Below are positions 23,901-31,346 of a DNA stretch of 34,161 bases, piece by piece (positions within the stretch are counted from its first letter, which is position 1; every line of letters begins with the position of its first letter). Origin of the DNA: Candidatus Uhrbacteria bacterium (lineage in GTDB: Bacteria; Patescibacteriota; Patescibacteriia; JACQRZ01); assembly GCA_016206175.1 (NCBI GenBank), contig JACQSB010000023.1, positions 1-34,161 on the forward strand, given 5' to 3'. Made by a program: the position numbers and the translations under genes. The notes beneath the pieces are model-generated. The model was not told the origin of the DNA. It searched no databases and saw only the letters and a list, made by a program, of their open reading frames with translations.

Positions 23901-26783
23901 CACACATTGTCCGCTTACGCAGACAAGCGGCGTAGTCGCAGTCACCGGAGACTCAAATCTGCTTTCTGGTTGATAAAGCTGGCATCCGACAGCGTCAGCC
24001 GTGCAATGCAGGGCATACCGCTGACATTCGCCTCGCTGCCACGCGTCCGGTTCATCGCACTTAAGATATTTCGGCGCGATCTTTAAGTAATTGCCGTCCC
24101 CGAGATCGCGGCAACCTTCAAACTCGGCAGAACATTGTTCTGCCTTATAAGAAAGAAATACGCGATCGGTGCTTGATGCCGTCCATTCTTGCGCGGTTGT
24201 AAATGTTGAGCCGTCAGGGTGCCCCTCTCGGATCGTGCCGCAGAGAGCGGCTTTTGCTTGATAACTCGCGGTTTTCCAACTTGTATCTTCGAGATTTGTA
24301 GTTGTCGCGCTTGGATCAGTCCATAACACTTGCAAAGTTTTATTCTCCAACAGTTGCCGCTTGTTCACGTATTTGACATTGCCATTCCCTGCATCCTCCT
24401 TTATCTCGACTTTCAGCAGGCACGTCTCATACTGCCGACGTGCGGTTGAGAGCCAGCTGCAGCCAGCGTTATCCGCTTTGCATACGTTTGTGTTTGGGGT
24501 GTCGGCAAAGGTGATCGCGGGCAAGCTGTCTTTCAGGAAAAATTGCGTTTTGGCATTCTTGCCATCGCGACCGAGCTCGGTAAACGTATCACAGCTGCTA
24601 AATGCCCTCTTACATTGCGTTCCGCTAATCTGAAATACTTTTTTCTCTTCCACGCAGTAGCCGTAATCATCATTGCTGATAGATTTTTCCGCGCGCTCCC
24701 AGTCTTGCGGCGTGCCCTCATGGAGCCATGTGCGTTCGTCAAGGCACACCTCCGGACGAAATACCGGATCTTGCTCTTGCGTCGTGCCGGGCTTTAATGC
24801 CGCCGGACCGTATCCTTTCAACTCGCAACGCACTTGCGGGAGCTTCAAAACCCAGTTTGGATCTACGAGACGATAGAAGGGGCTTGATTTATTATCAAAA
24901 TTATTCACGAGGTCTTGCAGGGTGCAGTCGCGATTGTCGCAGGGACCTCCATCTTGATCTTGCGAATGGTCACGAATATAGAGAGCGGCGAGCTCCCATG
25001 CCACCGGCAGAATACGGTACTTGCGCATCACAACCATGGAGTCATACGGATAGTTGATTTTGTAATCGATCGGCTGCACCGGCTTATCCGATGTTGAGCG
25101 GCTGGTAAACCCGAATACACCGAGCGGATTCATGCCGATGTTGCCGCCGGACTCACGGTATTTCTTCATTGCCTCACCCACGGTCAGGCGGTCTTGGATG
25201 GCGCGGCCTGTGGCAGAGCCTAGGGTACAAGCATTGGGAAACGTATTGCAGTCTTGTATCTGCATTTCAGAAAGCACTTGCAGCATATCGCCGCTCGTAG
25301 TCTTGACTATTGCCAATTGCGCGCTACGGCGGGCAATGACTTCTTGTGGCGCAAAGTTCTGCGGGGCGGCATCGGGATTGTAAATGACACTAGAACTTAC
25401 CGGTGGCGAGACAAATTCTCCACCCTCACCAACCTCCACGCCTCCCTCCGCGAGCTGGGCATTTACTTCGTTTGCTTTCTTTCGCAGGCCATCAAAATAT
25501 AATTTTGTGGTGTTGCCGATGAGCGTACTCACAAAGGTATACACAAGATCGGCGGCATCCACGACCGCTTTGCCGGTCAGTCGCTTGCCGACGTCACTTT
25601 CCTCTTTGACCTGCTGTGTATACACCTGTTTGAGAAATGGCGCGGGAGTCATGATATTGCCCGCAACGTCTGCAACAGGCTTGAAGCCCTCTTGCTCGGC
25701 AAACCATCGTTTTATCATCTCCGAAACCTGCACCTGCTCTTGTTCCGCAATGATATTCTGGTGAATTGTCAATGCGACACCGATATTGCTCCGTCGAGGA
25801 TCAACGGCATCGGCAAGCGTCTGCCAGGGATTTTGCCCTGTCTGCTTCATAATATCTGAAATGGCAACACCGGTACCCTGAATCGCTCCTGTCCAATTCT
25901 GATATAATTGAGAAACTTTACAAACCGGCGGCTCAAGCTGTGTCCCCACTCCACCGAGCCCAAGGCCGATATTAAACTCAAGACCAAAATTCGGATTGCA
26001 CGCCCGGCGCAAGATTGAGGTGGCATTGGGGGAAAGAGCGCCTGCGCGGTTCTTCTGATATTTGAGAAAACGATCACCTTCGGAAGCATTAAATTGTCCG
26101 ATACGTTTTCTCACAGCAGAAGCTCTATCGTCTAATTGATCTGCTTGATTGCTTGCTTCTAACTGCTGATCATATTGCTGCCGCAAATCACCGCAGGCAT
26201 CCTTAGTGCTCCTCCCATCTTCTGTTCTCGACGCATTTGCTTCTTCATCTGTCATACCCCCGCTCACATACCGCTCACAATCAAACCCTTGCCAATCTCT
26301 GTCCAATTCGTCAGACCATTCGTCTGCTTGCTTGTGACTTTCATTTGCTAAATCGTCGTAACGTTTCGCATCCTTATCAAGATTTTTGATGCCCGCCTCG
26401 CTCGCGCGATTCATACTGTCAACCGTGAGGAAGTAACCTTCCGCGGCGCCGCCTGCCGCTTGATCTAAAACATCAATGCCAAATTGCATCCATGCGCGGT
26501 TATCCCACGCCGGCTGCCTTCCCACATACCCGCCGGTTGCAAAATCCATAAAGGCGTTGGAGGACGCTTCTGCCAATGTTTTGAGCGCGCCTTTCAAGCC
26601 AGTGTATAAAGCATTCTCCAGAATACCAAAACCAAGATCAACCCAAAAATTTTTCTCTGATACTGCATCAGCTACAGGCAATATTGCATCTGCGCGTTTG
26701 GGCGCACTCAACAAGAGTGCCGGTGTAAGAAATGCAACGGCAAGAAACGCGAGAATGGTTTTTTTGAGTGGCGAGAACGGCAT
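17928..26783 (-). CDS. Giant (2951 aa) secreted, Cys-rich modular surface protein, T4SS-locus associated
   Basis: Uninterrupted 8.9-kb ORF; signal peptide MPFSPLKKTILAFLAVAFLTPALLLSAPKRADA; nine C-x5-(G/S)-C motifs; jelly-roll-like segment ending NAVYVDNIYLKEA; PKD-like C-terminal segment. Confidence 0.92.
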   Translation of the reverse strand: MPFSPLKKTILAFLAVAFLTPALLLSAPKRADAILPVADAVSEKNFWVDLGFGILENALYTGLKGALKTLAEASSNAFMDFATGGYVGRQPAWDNRAWMQFGIDVLDQAAGGAAEGYFLTVDSMNRASEAGIKNLDKDAKRYDDLANESHKQADEWSDELDRDWQGFDCERYVSGGMTDEEANASRTEDGRSTKDACGDLRQQYDQQLEASNQADQLDDRASAVRKRIGQFNASEGDRFLKYQKNRAGALSPNATSILRRACNPNFGLEFNIGLGLGGVGTQLEPPVCKVSQLYQNWTGAIQGTGVAISDIMKQTGQNPWQTLADAVDPRRSNIGVALTIHQNIIAEQEQVQVSEMIKRWFAEQEGFKPVADVAGNIMTPAPFLKQVYTQQVKEESDVGKRLTGKAVVDAADLVYTFVSTLIGNTTKLYFDGLRKKANEVNAQLAEGGVEVGEGGEFVSPPVSSSVIYNPDAAPQNFAPQEVIARRSAQLAIVKTTSGDMLQVLSEMQIQDCNTFPNACTLGSATGRAIQDRLTVGEAMKKYRESGGNIGMNPLGVFGFTSRSTSDKPVQPIDYKINYPYDSMVVMRKYRILPVAWELAALYIRDHSQDQDGGPCDNRDCTLQDLVNNFDNKSSPFYRLVDPNWVLKLPQVRCELKGYGPAALKPGTTQEQDPVFRPEVCLDERTWLHEGTPQDWERAEKSISNDDYGYCVEEKKVFQISGTQCKRAFSSCDTFTELGRDGKNAKTQFFLKDSLPAITFADTPNTNVCKADNAGCSWLSTARRQYETCLLKVEIKEDAGNGNVKYVNKRQLLENKTLQVLWTDPSATTTNLEDTSWKTASYQAKAALCGTIREGHPDGSTFTTAQEWTASSTDRVFLSYKAEQCSAEFEGCRDLGDGNYLKIAPKYLKCDEPDAWQRGECQRYALHCTADAVGCQLYQPESRFESPVTATTPLVCVSGQCVGLENYLLQPSLFNPTASTAFYAFKASAVQSCNAQASGCEEFTNLAQERTGAEARTYFTNTISCEQKPTNERTVFYSYFGSEQGGRQPMPYSLKPNGTNTNVPDCVAGYTCTGTSTIAVAGNTVVCDDAILTQQYYNTSGPPACREFISANGTVSYRLVDKLVYQTDDCTQYRRSQDQQEYTYSTGMSRQCAPQYKGCRTYISTQAGNYKLVVRDAFDQSQGVAGWQLPEGTTDYTADTSLESENVGGRSMRLQKKSGTPTSYEAQKGVTIQNDYTYTFTLTARAATQNTLTATLKDLAGGIDQSLGTHTFTTSGWQYITFTATSSPTFSTATSTLSLVFSKGSASSLGSGVNNAVYVDNIYLKEASGKTVYAIDTSISSEEARPAVCRTAGSTTTADESDDIYQTGCQFYNDRTGRPYVDGNNNRVAYYGFQNVCPAAFVGCKNFTLSASVLTLVDDPKARCNSVNNNCTAYGFPKAIQEGIDTSGSTATTTEDIQSQYSTTSRKEQWQTLYFKITPEMIAASSTDPNAYQSGICKQEEVGCKAYDTAASKRYFKDPGKNVCQFFDTTPAGAKGQPVRPEGSSGGWFYKSCGKISDNLLNATYMNALDYPYISCRTDADCAGLNGKYPRSDGKVPIYTEKCDSYISCELEKDKYGNVTAANKPVGPAFNATTSPSINPLQDADAKAYWITSGPVSYAKQCSAKVSGCTEYEDTDCRPCGAGNEYCADSDPTGLKGTLITDYGRFNPRKGEPGTACRTKYYYVKSAENTGAQECRNQLDPENGCVLFRSTNQDAPDLKYNSKYYYEAYNNSKRAITINQADTNNGTSMYSSTSSPPQYGANVKDANVLLKAKLDRECSTPLVCSEEQASGGSAQCTQRLPCLITNEFGGCASIGFSARKACEGSNPLSGCGVDADCRGVVGTAAGARCVEVGVCSNDASKRCTGDSGCGGGTCLKQADAPYFVQLNNFCNRQTVEDTCNANIDCFWDPLPGGGCRAKDTASLVAAFDAPSIQTSAATTADLNLNFSMLSGYARPAMRFAAGQTLQAQSVLHRDSFFDWSVQVGSSVSIDDSDSSKLQNELHLGPYKVANSCRLYPSTNAPEQQMGKWNDACNYKSAGSEGDTWNIGLYGYCLEPYPKFATQFKQQWVGPGTDPKTLYRVNDQLATSTDAAIATIHGGYRVADGSYAYNSYRNSCLLWYPSDKLAAQTTSGAGASVGADIKAYEGTANNIYLCINKQDGGISPVFDTQAATTATHYIYEDVGFTGNHDKTYVQTRNSSGLKKSGSRLETIDNAGNSATSRNIVITTTEKSVGWIVFGGITSAATCGLSFVPLVGTSLIPACLGVSAGTILYATTNNSPDVKGFVELNSDEKLNGNGLIMDAISGIEYTIEGARRDEFEDFFTGQGKAGGNSIYSGSTSNFIALMWDKHSGDPANDNYRTYYNKSAGLASDVWKNGTTLYNWQDNVKGPVAFYFDENPANREGRRCRVSGPRGQSNDALCSGGTTWNAESFFGHGCGDGKNFVAIGPEIDTTTNRLKGWRWKYCDDSTSSDAETIAVSIKIKFKPYTSTHFYKGKNIYGDYCSELVRPTGTDSEAIAHYLKSRGQLGSQSGSFFTYEGKTYLIDTPDKQNTRLYFEPKIQTWEGDTWYTTPTGSAGTYLNKYPEALDYTKNFACGVVSGCDLSRAVRNSNDTITADTLSAVTAAPTTITTPGFVRAFPQLKDSITPINPDLRTTIFGKIYEKWREWGGSTYATSTVYNKNTRSYDVNTNNGHWIAESAADKSSLETMWSDARSGAQANRPTFYRATASSTADYYKRDAADTFTLIHNKRGIYQKVDIKFFIDATSNAQLPLRKLIVDWGDYVSNRSVIVDSNIEGTGKGDREGSSDYSNAPENQPFGLGHMYRDTPVGKTICIYAMDNWEAKSAVCGKIVKQANGDLAIPSFEVKRGADYTATDIDSTKWPPTVKGNCSFGSGAAHTGVDDNAISSGAIRCPF

Positions 26784-26804
26784 GGGGTTGAACGATATGC
26801 TAGA

Positions 26805-27686
26805 TCATGGCTTATAATCCTTTACGGTTTGCATGAATACATCTTTGAGGGTCTTATCATCGATCGTTTTGAGCTGCTCTTCAGTTAGCGATCCGGATGA
26901 ACGGATAATGTTTCGGATTTCTTCAGGTGTGAATGATTCGGGATTTTTAAGTCGCTCCGGATCGATCTGAAGAGTAGAATTTTGCGCCTGGGTTTGCGCG
27001 TCGCTCGACGGTATCGCAAGCGGCTTGTCGCTCAATGCCTTTTCGCTGAAATCCTTATATGTCTTCTGGTACACCTCCATCAGGGCTTTGTCATCGATCT
27101 TCGCAAGGTCTTCTTTGCTTACTCCTTGCGAAGCAAGCAGCTCACGCACTTGATCAATGGAGAGAGATGCAAAATCTTCTATTGACCGCGGACCTTGCGG
27201 ACCAAAGATAGTTTTCAATGATTCCGGCATTGCGTTTGCTGATGCGGTAGCTGGTGTGCTTGTGCTCACGGAAAATGCCGATCCAAAACAACTTTTCCCC
27301 GAAGCGCAGTTTGGATCATGCCCTGTTTTTAACTCCTCATCATCGGTGTACCCATCGCTATCCGTATCTTTTAAGTACGGACTTGTCCGATAGGTGTAGA
27401 GCTCGTCGTAATCAGTGAGCCCGTCACCATCAGTATCAGAGCTTTTCAATAGAGCGATACTCGGCTCTCCCGACTCGATATCTGCGGCAACATATCCTTG
27501 GCTCGATGCATCAAAGCGAAACGGCTCTTTGATATTGTTCAAAATGATCACAATGCCAAACACAAAGGCGAGCCCCGCAAGAAAAATTGCAAAGCTTAAA
27601 ACCCCGTATGGCACTGCGCGGGGTTTTTCACGCGTATTGCTCTCTCGATCATAGTATCCATGCTCGGACATCTGCGTGAATTCCAT
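26805..27686 (-). CDS. Single-TM protein with thrombospondin type-3/EF-hand-type calcium-binding repeats and a duplicated helical C-terminal module
   Basis: TM YGVLSFAIFLAGLAFVFGIVIIL; DTDGDGLTDYDE and DTDSDGYTDDEE repeats; start taken at MEFTQMSEH (27686) rather than the track start 27743. Confidence 0.85.
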   Translation of the reverse strand: MEFTQMSEHGYYDRESNTREKPRAVPYGVLSFAIFLAGLAFVFGIVIILNNIKEPFRFDASSQGYVAADIESGEPSIALLKSSDTDGDGLTDYDELYTYRTSPYLKDTDSDGYTDDEELKTGHDPNCASGKSCFGSAFSVSTSTPATASANAMPESLKTIFGPQGPRSIEDFASLSIDQVRELLASQGVSKEDLAKIDDKALMEVYQKTYKDFSEKALSDKPLAIPSSDAQTQAQNSTLQIDPERLKNPESFTPEEIRNIIRSSGSLTEEQLKTIDDKTLKDVFMQTVKDYKP

Positions 27687-27699
27687 ATTTACCTTACAA

Positions 27700-28602
27700 T
27701 TATAGTACTCTCTCTTTGCAGTGTACAGTGGATAAGAGTGCAAGATCTATCCATTGTTGCACCGACAACTCTTGCGCGCGTGATGTCAAGGCGATGCCGA
27801 GACGAGCAAACGCAGCTTCTATTGTCACGCGAGGGATACCCAGCCCCTTAACAAGGTTGCTGATAAGCAACTTTCGCGGAGCCGCAAAACCCGTTTTAAC
27901 AACACGAGTATACATTGTTGCCTCATCGCTATCCGAATCGCGGCTTGCGTCCAGCACAATGCGGATCACTGCACTGTCAACCTTTGGGGCAGGATAAAAA
28001 CACGTACGCGCTACCATAAAAAAAATTCGTACTTCCCCATAGTATTGTGTAATGGCGGCAAGCAAGTTCATGCGGGGCGGTTTTGCGCAGATTCGCTGCG
28101 CGACTTCCTTCTGCACCATGAGTATCATGTCGCTCGGTCGCGGTTTTTCTTCTAAAAATTTTCTGATCAGCAGCGAAGTGATATTGTATGGGATATTGGC
28201 AACGACACGGTAGGAGAAATCATGTGTTTGCCTCGCCATACGGCTCGGCTGTACAGGTGATCCGCTGACGGGATCCCTCGACAAGCTCGGGATGACATGA
28301 AGAGGAAGCGTACGGATATCCTGTTGGATAATCTCGACATTCGGATGCTTCATTTGCAAATCTGCCAACAGCGGAATCAGCGTTTTGTCAATCTCGATCG
28401 CATATACCTTGCCTGCTTTTTGAGCAAGTTGCTCGGTAAGGATCCCTGAGCCGCTCCCAATCTCGACGATCGTGTCAGATGCCTGAATATCCGCTTGCGC
28501 GATAATTTTGCGTACGATATTTTGATCTACCAAAAAATTCTGCCCTCGCGAACGCTTAGGATCGATACCATGTTGCTTGAGGATCTGCAGAGGTGATGCC
28601 AT
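27700..28602 (-). CDS. rsmA: 16S rRNA (adenine(1518)-N(6)/adenine(1519)-N(6))-dimethyltransferase RsmA/KsgA
   Basis: HGIDPKRSRGQNFLVDQNIVRKI, VEIGSGSGILTEQL, VVANIPYNITS, FYPAPKVDSAVIR. Confidence 0.95.
   Translation of the reverse strand: MASPLQILKQHGIDPKRSRGQNFLVDQNIVRKIIAQADIQASDTIVEIGSGSGILTEQLAQKAGKVYAIEIDKTLIPLLADLQMKHPNVEIIQQDIRTLPLHVIPSLSRDPVSGSPVQPSRMARQTHDFSYRVVANIPYNITSLLIRKFLEEKPRPSDMILMVQKEVAQRICAKPPRMNLLAAITQYYGEVRIFFMVARTCFYPAPKVDSAVIRIVLDASRDSDSDEATMYTRVVKTGFAAPRKLLISNLVKGLGIPRVTIEAAFARLGIALTSRAQELSVQQWIDLALLSTVHCKERVL
28220..28301. repeat. REP/RPE-like insert inside rsmA (core ggatccctcgacaagctcgggatgac at 28271-28296)
   Basis: Encodes HVIPSLSRDPVSGSPVQPSRMARQTHD immediately before the conserved FSYRVVANIPYNIT; absent from the RsmA consensus as I know it. 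Confidence 0.7.
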
Positions 28603-28605
28603 ATC

Positions 28606-29853
28606 TCACTTCCGCAGTAACGCGGCATCAGGAGGTGTTGGGATATACTCTCGTTTTTCGGAACCATCGAGTGAAAAATACAGCAGGCTATACGCGCCGC
28701 CGAGCAAAAACGCCGCCCACCACACTTCGCCAAAAAAATAGAAAATAGCAAACACGGCAATGAGTGCGGAAATCTTGCCGATCACAAGCGACATCTCAAA
28801 GTGCGTGACAATACGAAGGATTGAAGTCGCATTCCGGGCTTCGCCGTAAAGCATAGTAAAGAAAGGAAGCGCGAAAACGTATTTCGATACGCGGGAAAAA
28901 AAATCCACCATGACCACGCTCGGCGCTCCGCGAACGAGGAAACGGAACGCCCATGCGAACGCAATAAATATAACTCCCGCGTGATACAGCGCCGACTGCC
29001 TTCCCCCGTCAGCCAGACGACCGACAATAAGAATGACGAGCGAGGTAATGAGTGTCGATGTCGCAACAGCCAGTCCCGTACTGAGATAATCCTGGATAGT
29101 CACATAGATAAACACCGGCCAGACGAGCAGCACGATTAACTCTTCGCCGAATCCCATATAACCGATTGTTTTACGAAAATTTTTTCTATCAACAATGTCC
29201 TTGTACGGCTGCGCGTAGGAAAAGGAACCGGGGCTGAAGCGCTCGCGTATTATCAACAGAGGAATGTTTGAAAGCAGAATCACTACGCACATACCGGCAA
29301 AAAGTGCTGAAAAGCCAAATTGGCTCACCACGATACCGCCGACAAGTGGTCCCAACACATACGATACCGCATCCAGAATCGCAATAATGCCGATCTCTCG
29401 GGCGCGCTCATCCGCTTGGCTGAAATACGCAAAGTCGGCATGGTAGCCGGGCCAAAACATGGTTTTCTGCAATGCGGATGCAAGCACGGCTAGTACGATA
29501 AAAATAGGATGCGCGGAGATGTTGAGGAGAAAAACAAAATACAGGATCATGAATACTGATCCATACATGATTCCGTGCTCAAACCCTTTCCGCACCACGA
29601 CTTTTGCGCCAAGCGGCATCGTAAAAAAGTATACGCTATACACGCCAAGATAGAACAACGCCATCCACCAGATGGGATAGCCATTCGAATACAGATAAAT
29701 CGGTTCAAAAAGTATGCCGCTTGCAAGCGCAAAGTTCAAAACCGTCATCGCGATATAGAGTTTTTTCAGTTCGCGCGGGGCATGCGTCGGCAAAAACTTC
29801 TGTTCCTGCCGCACTGTGAATGCGATAATTTTTTTGAAATCAATATGGAACAT
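28606..29853 (-). CDS. Major facilitator superfamily transporter
   Basis: ~12 hydrophobic segments, ILDAVSYVLGPLVGGIVVSQFG motif; start chosen at MFHIDFKK (29853). Confidence 0.85.
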   Translation of the reverse strand: MFHIDFKKIIAFTVRQEQKFLPTHAPRELKKLYIAMTVLNFALASGILFEPIYLYSNGYPIWWMALFYLGVYSVYFFTMPLGAKVVVRKGFEHGIMYGSVFMILYFVFLLNISAHPIFIVLAVLASALQKTMFWPGYHADFAYFSQADERAREIGIIAILDAVSYVLGPLVGGIVVSQFGFSALFAGMCVVILLSNIPLLIIRERFSPGSFSYAQPYKDIVDRKNFRKTIGYMGFGEELIVLLVWPVFIYVTIQDYLSTGLAVATSTLITSLVILIVGRLADGGRQSALYHAGVIFIAFAWAFRFLVRGAPSVVMVDFFSRVSKYVFALPFFTMLYGEARNATSILRIVTHFEMSLVIGKISALIAVFAIFYFFGEVWWAAFLLGGAYSLLYFSLDGSEKREYIPTPPDAALLRK

Positions 29854-29959
29854 CCGGATAGGGATTAGGGGGTAGGGTTTAGTAAGATTAATGAAAATTG
29901 CAGATTGTATATCTTTTTGATATTGTAGAAATACTTTCAAATAGAGTATAGAGCAATTT

Positions 29960-31330
29960 ATGTCACTTTTCAAAGCGTACGATATCAGAGGGAAAATTCC
30001 TGCCGAACTGAATGCCGAGATAATCGAAAACATTACCCGTGCGTTCGCGTTTTATCTCGATGAACAGCGGCAGATAAAAGACACGCCACTCACAGTCGTA
30101 GTCGGCAGGGATAATCGTTCGACATCAGAAGAGTTTACGGATCGCACGATCAATGCATTTCTGGAGAGCGGAGTACATGTCATTGACATCGGCCTTGCAT
30201 CCACGCCATACTTCTACTTCGCGGCCGCATCGCAAAAGGCTGACGGCGGGATGATGATAACAGCTTCCCATAATCCACCGGAATACAACGGCTGCAAGCT
30301 GGTGGGACCATCAGCGCGGCCGATTGGCGCGGATTCCGGCATGCCGTATATCGAACAATTATATAAGGAAGGGAAAAAACTCGAGTCTCCGAACCGTGGC
30401 AGTAAAAAAACAGTGGAGCTCCTTGAAAGCTACATCGAAGAAAATATCAAACTCGCTCGCTTGGCAGATGCCCCACTAGTTCCATTGACCGTCGCCGTAG
30501 ATACCGGCAATGGCGTATCGGCTTTGATGTGCAAAGCGTTGTTCAACGTGCTGCCGGTACGGCTGGTGAAACTCTTTTTTGAGCTGGACGGCACATTTCC
30601 AAATCATATGCCAAATCCGTTGGAAGAAAAAAATACTGCCGCGCTCCGCCAGATGGTGGCACAAGAACATGCCGATATCGGCATTGCCATGGATGCTGAC
30701 GGCGACCGGTGTATCTTTATTGACGAGAAAGGTGAGACGATCTCGTCAGACCTCATCACCGCGCTGCTTGCCTCGGATATTCTTATGCATCATCCCGACG
30801 AAGCAGTGCTCTATGACGTACGATCAAGCTGGGCGGTGCCGGAAACAATACGCGCGCATGGCGGACGGCCAGCCGCCACGAAAGTCGGCCACGCGCTCAT
30901 CAAAAACCATATGAGGCGTGAACATGCGATCTTTGCCGGAGAATTGTCAGGGCATTACTATTACCGATTCGCAGATAATACCTACTACGAAGCTCCGCTT
31001 GCTGTCATCGTCTCTATCCTGCGCATCCTCTCGCATAGAAAGCAACCCCTCTCGCAGATCATATCCTCTTTGCGCAAATACTTTGCCACCGGAGAAATCA
31101 ATTTTCAGACAAGCGACAAACCCGGAAAAATGGAGGAACTTGAAAAGCATTTCCACGATGCAGCGCGCATTGACAAACTCGATGGAATTACGATTGAATA
31201 TGCTGACTGGTGGTGCAATGTGCGGCCGTCGAACACCGAAGACCTCTTGCGCCTTAACTTGGAAGCCAAGACTGCAGAGGTGCGGGATGAAAAATTACAT
31301 CTGCTAAAAACAATAATCGAACATCCATGA
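29960..31330 (+). CDS. manB: Phosphomannomutase/phosphoglucomutase
   Basis: FKAYDIRGKIP, MMITASHNPPEYNGCK, AMDADGDRCIFID, GELSGHYYYR. Confidence 0.93.
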   Translation: MSLFKAYDIRGKIPAELNAEIIENITRAFAFYLDEQRQIKDTPLTVVVGRDNRSTSEEFTDRTINAFLESGVHVIDIGLASTPYFYFAAASQKADGGMMITASHNPPEYNGCKLVGPSARPIGADSGMPYIEQLYKEGKKLESPNRGSKKTVELLESYIEENIKLARLADAPLVPLTVAVDTGNGVSALMCKALFNVLPVRLVKLFFELDGTFPNHMPNPLEEKNTAALRQMVAQEHADIGIAMDADGDRCIFIDEKGETISSDLITALLASDILMHHPDEAVLYDVRSSWAVPETIRAHGGRPAATKVGHALIKNHMRREHAIFAGELSGHYYYRFADNTYYEAPLAVIVSILRILSHRKQPLSQIISSLRKYFATGEINFQTSDKPGKMEELEKHFHDAARIDKLDGITIEYADWWCNVRPSNTEDLLRLNLEAKTAEVRDEKLHLLKTIIEHP

Positions 31331-31346
31331 ATGGAGCTCTATCGCT

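Noticed and set aside
17928-26783. Alternative genetic code (TGA recoding)
   Set aside because: All large ORFs, including the 8.9-kb one, are closed properly with the standard bacterial code and need no recoding.
7924-27686. Integrated conjugative element/plasmid
   Set aside because: No integrase, relaxase, VirD4 or att-like boundaries are visible around the T4SS genes, and the flanks are housekeeping genes (rsmA, murE).
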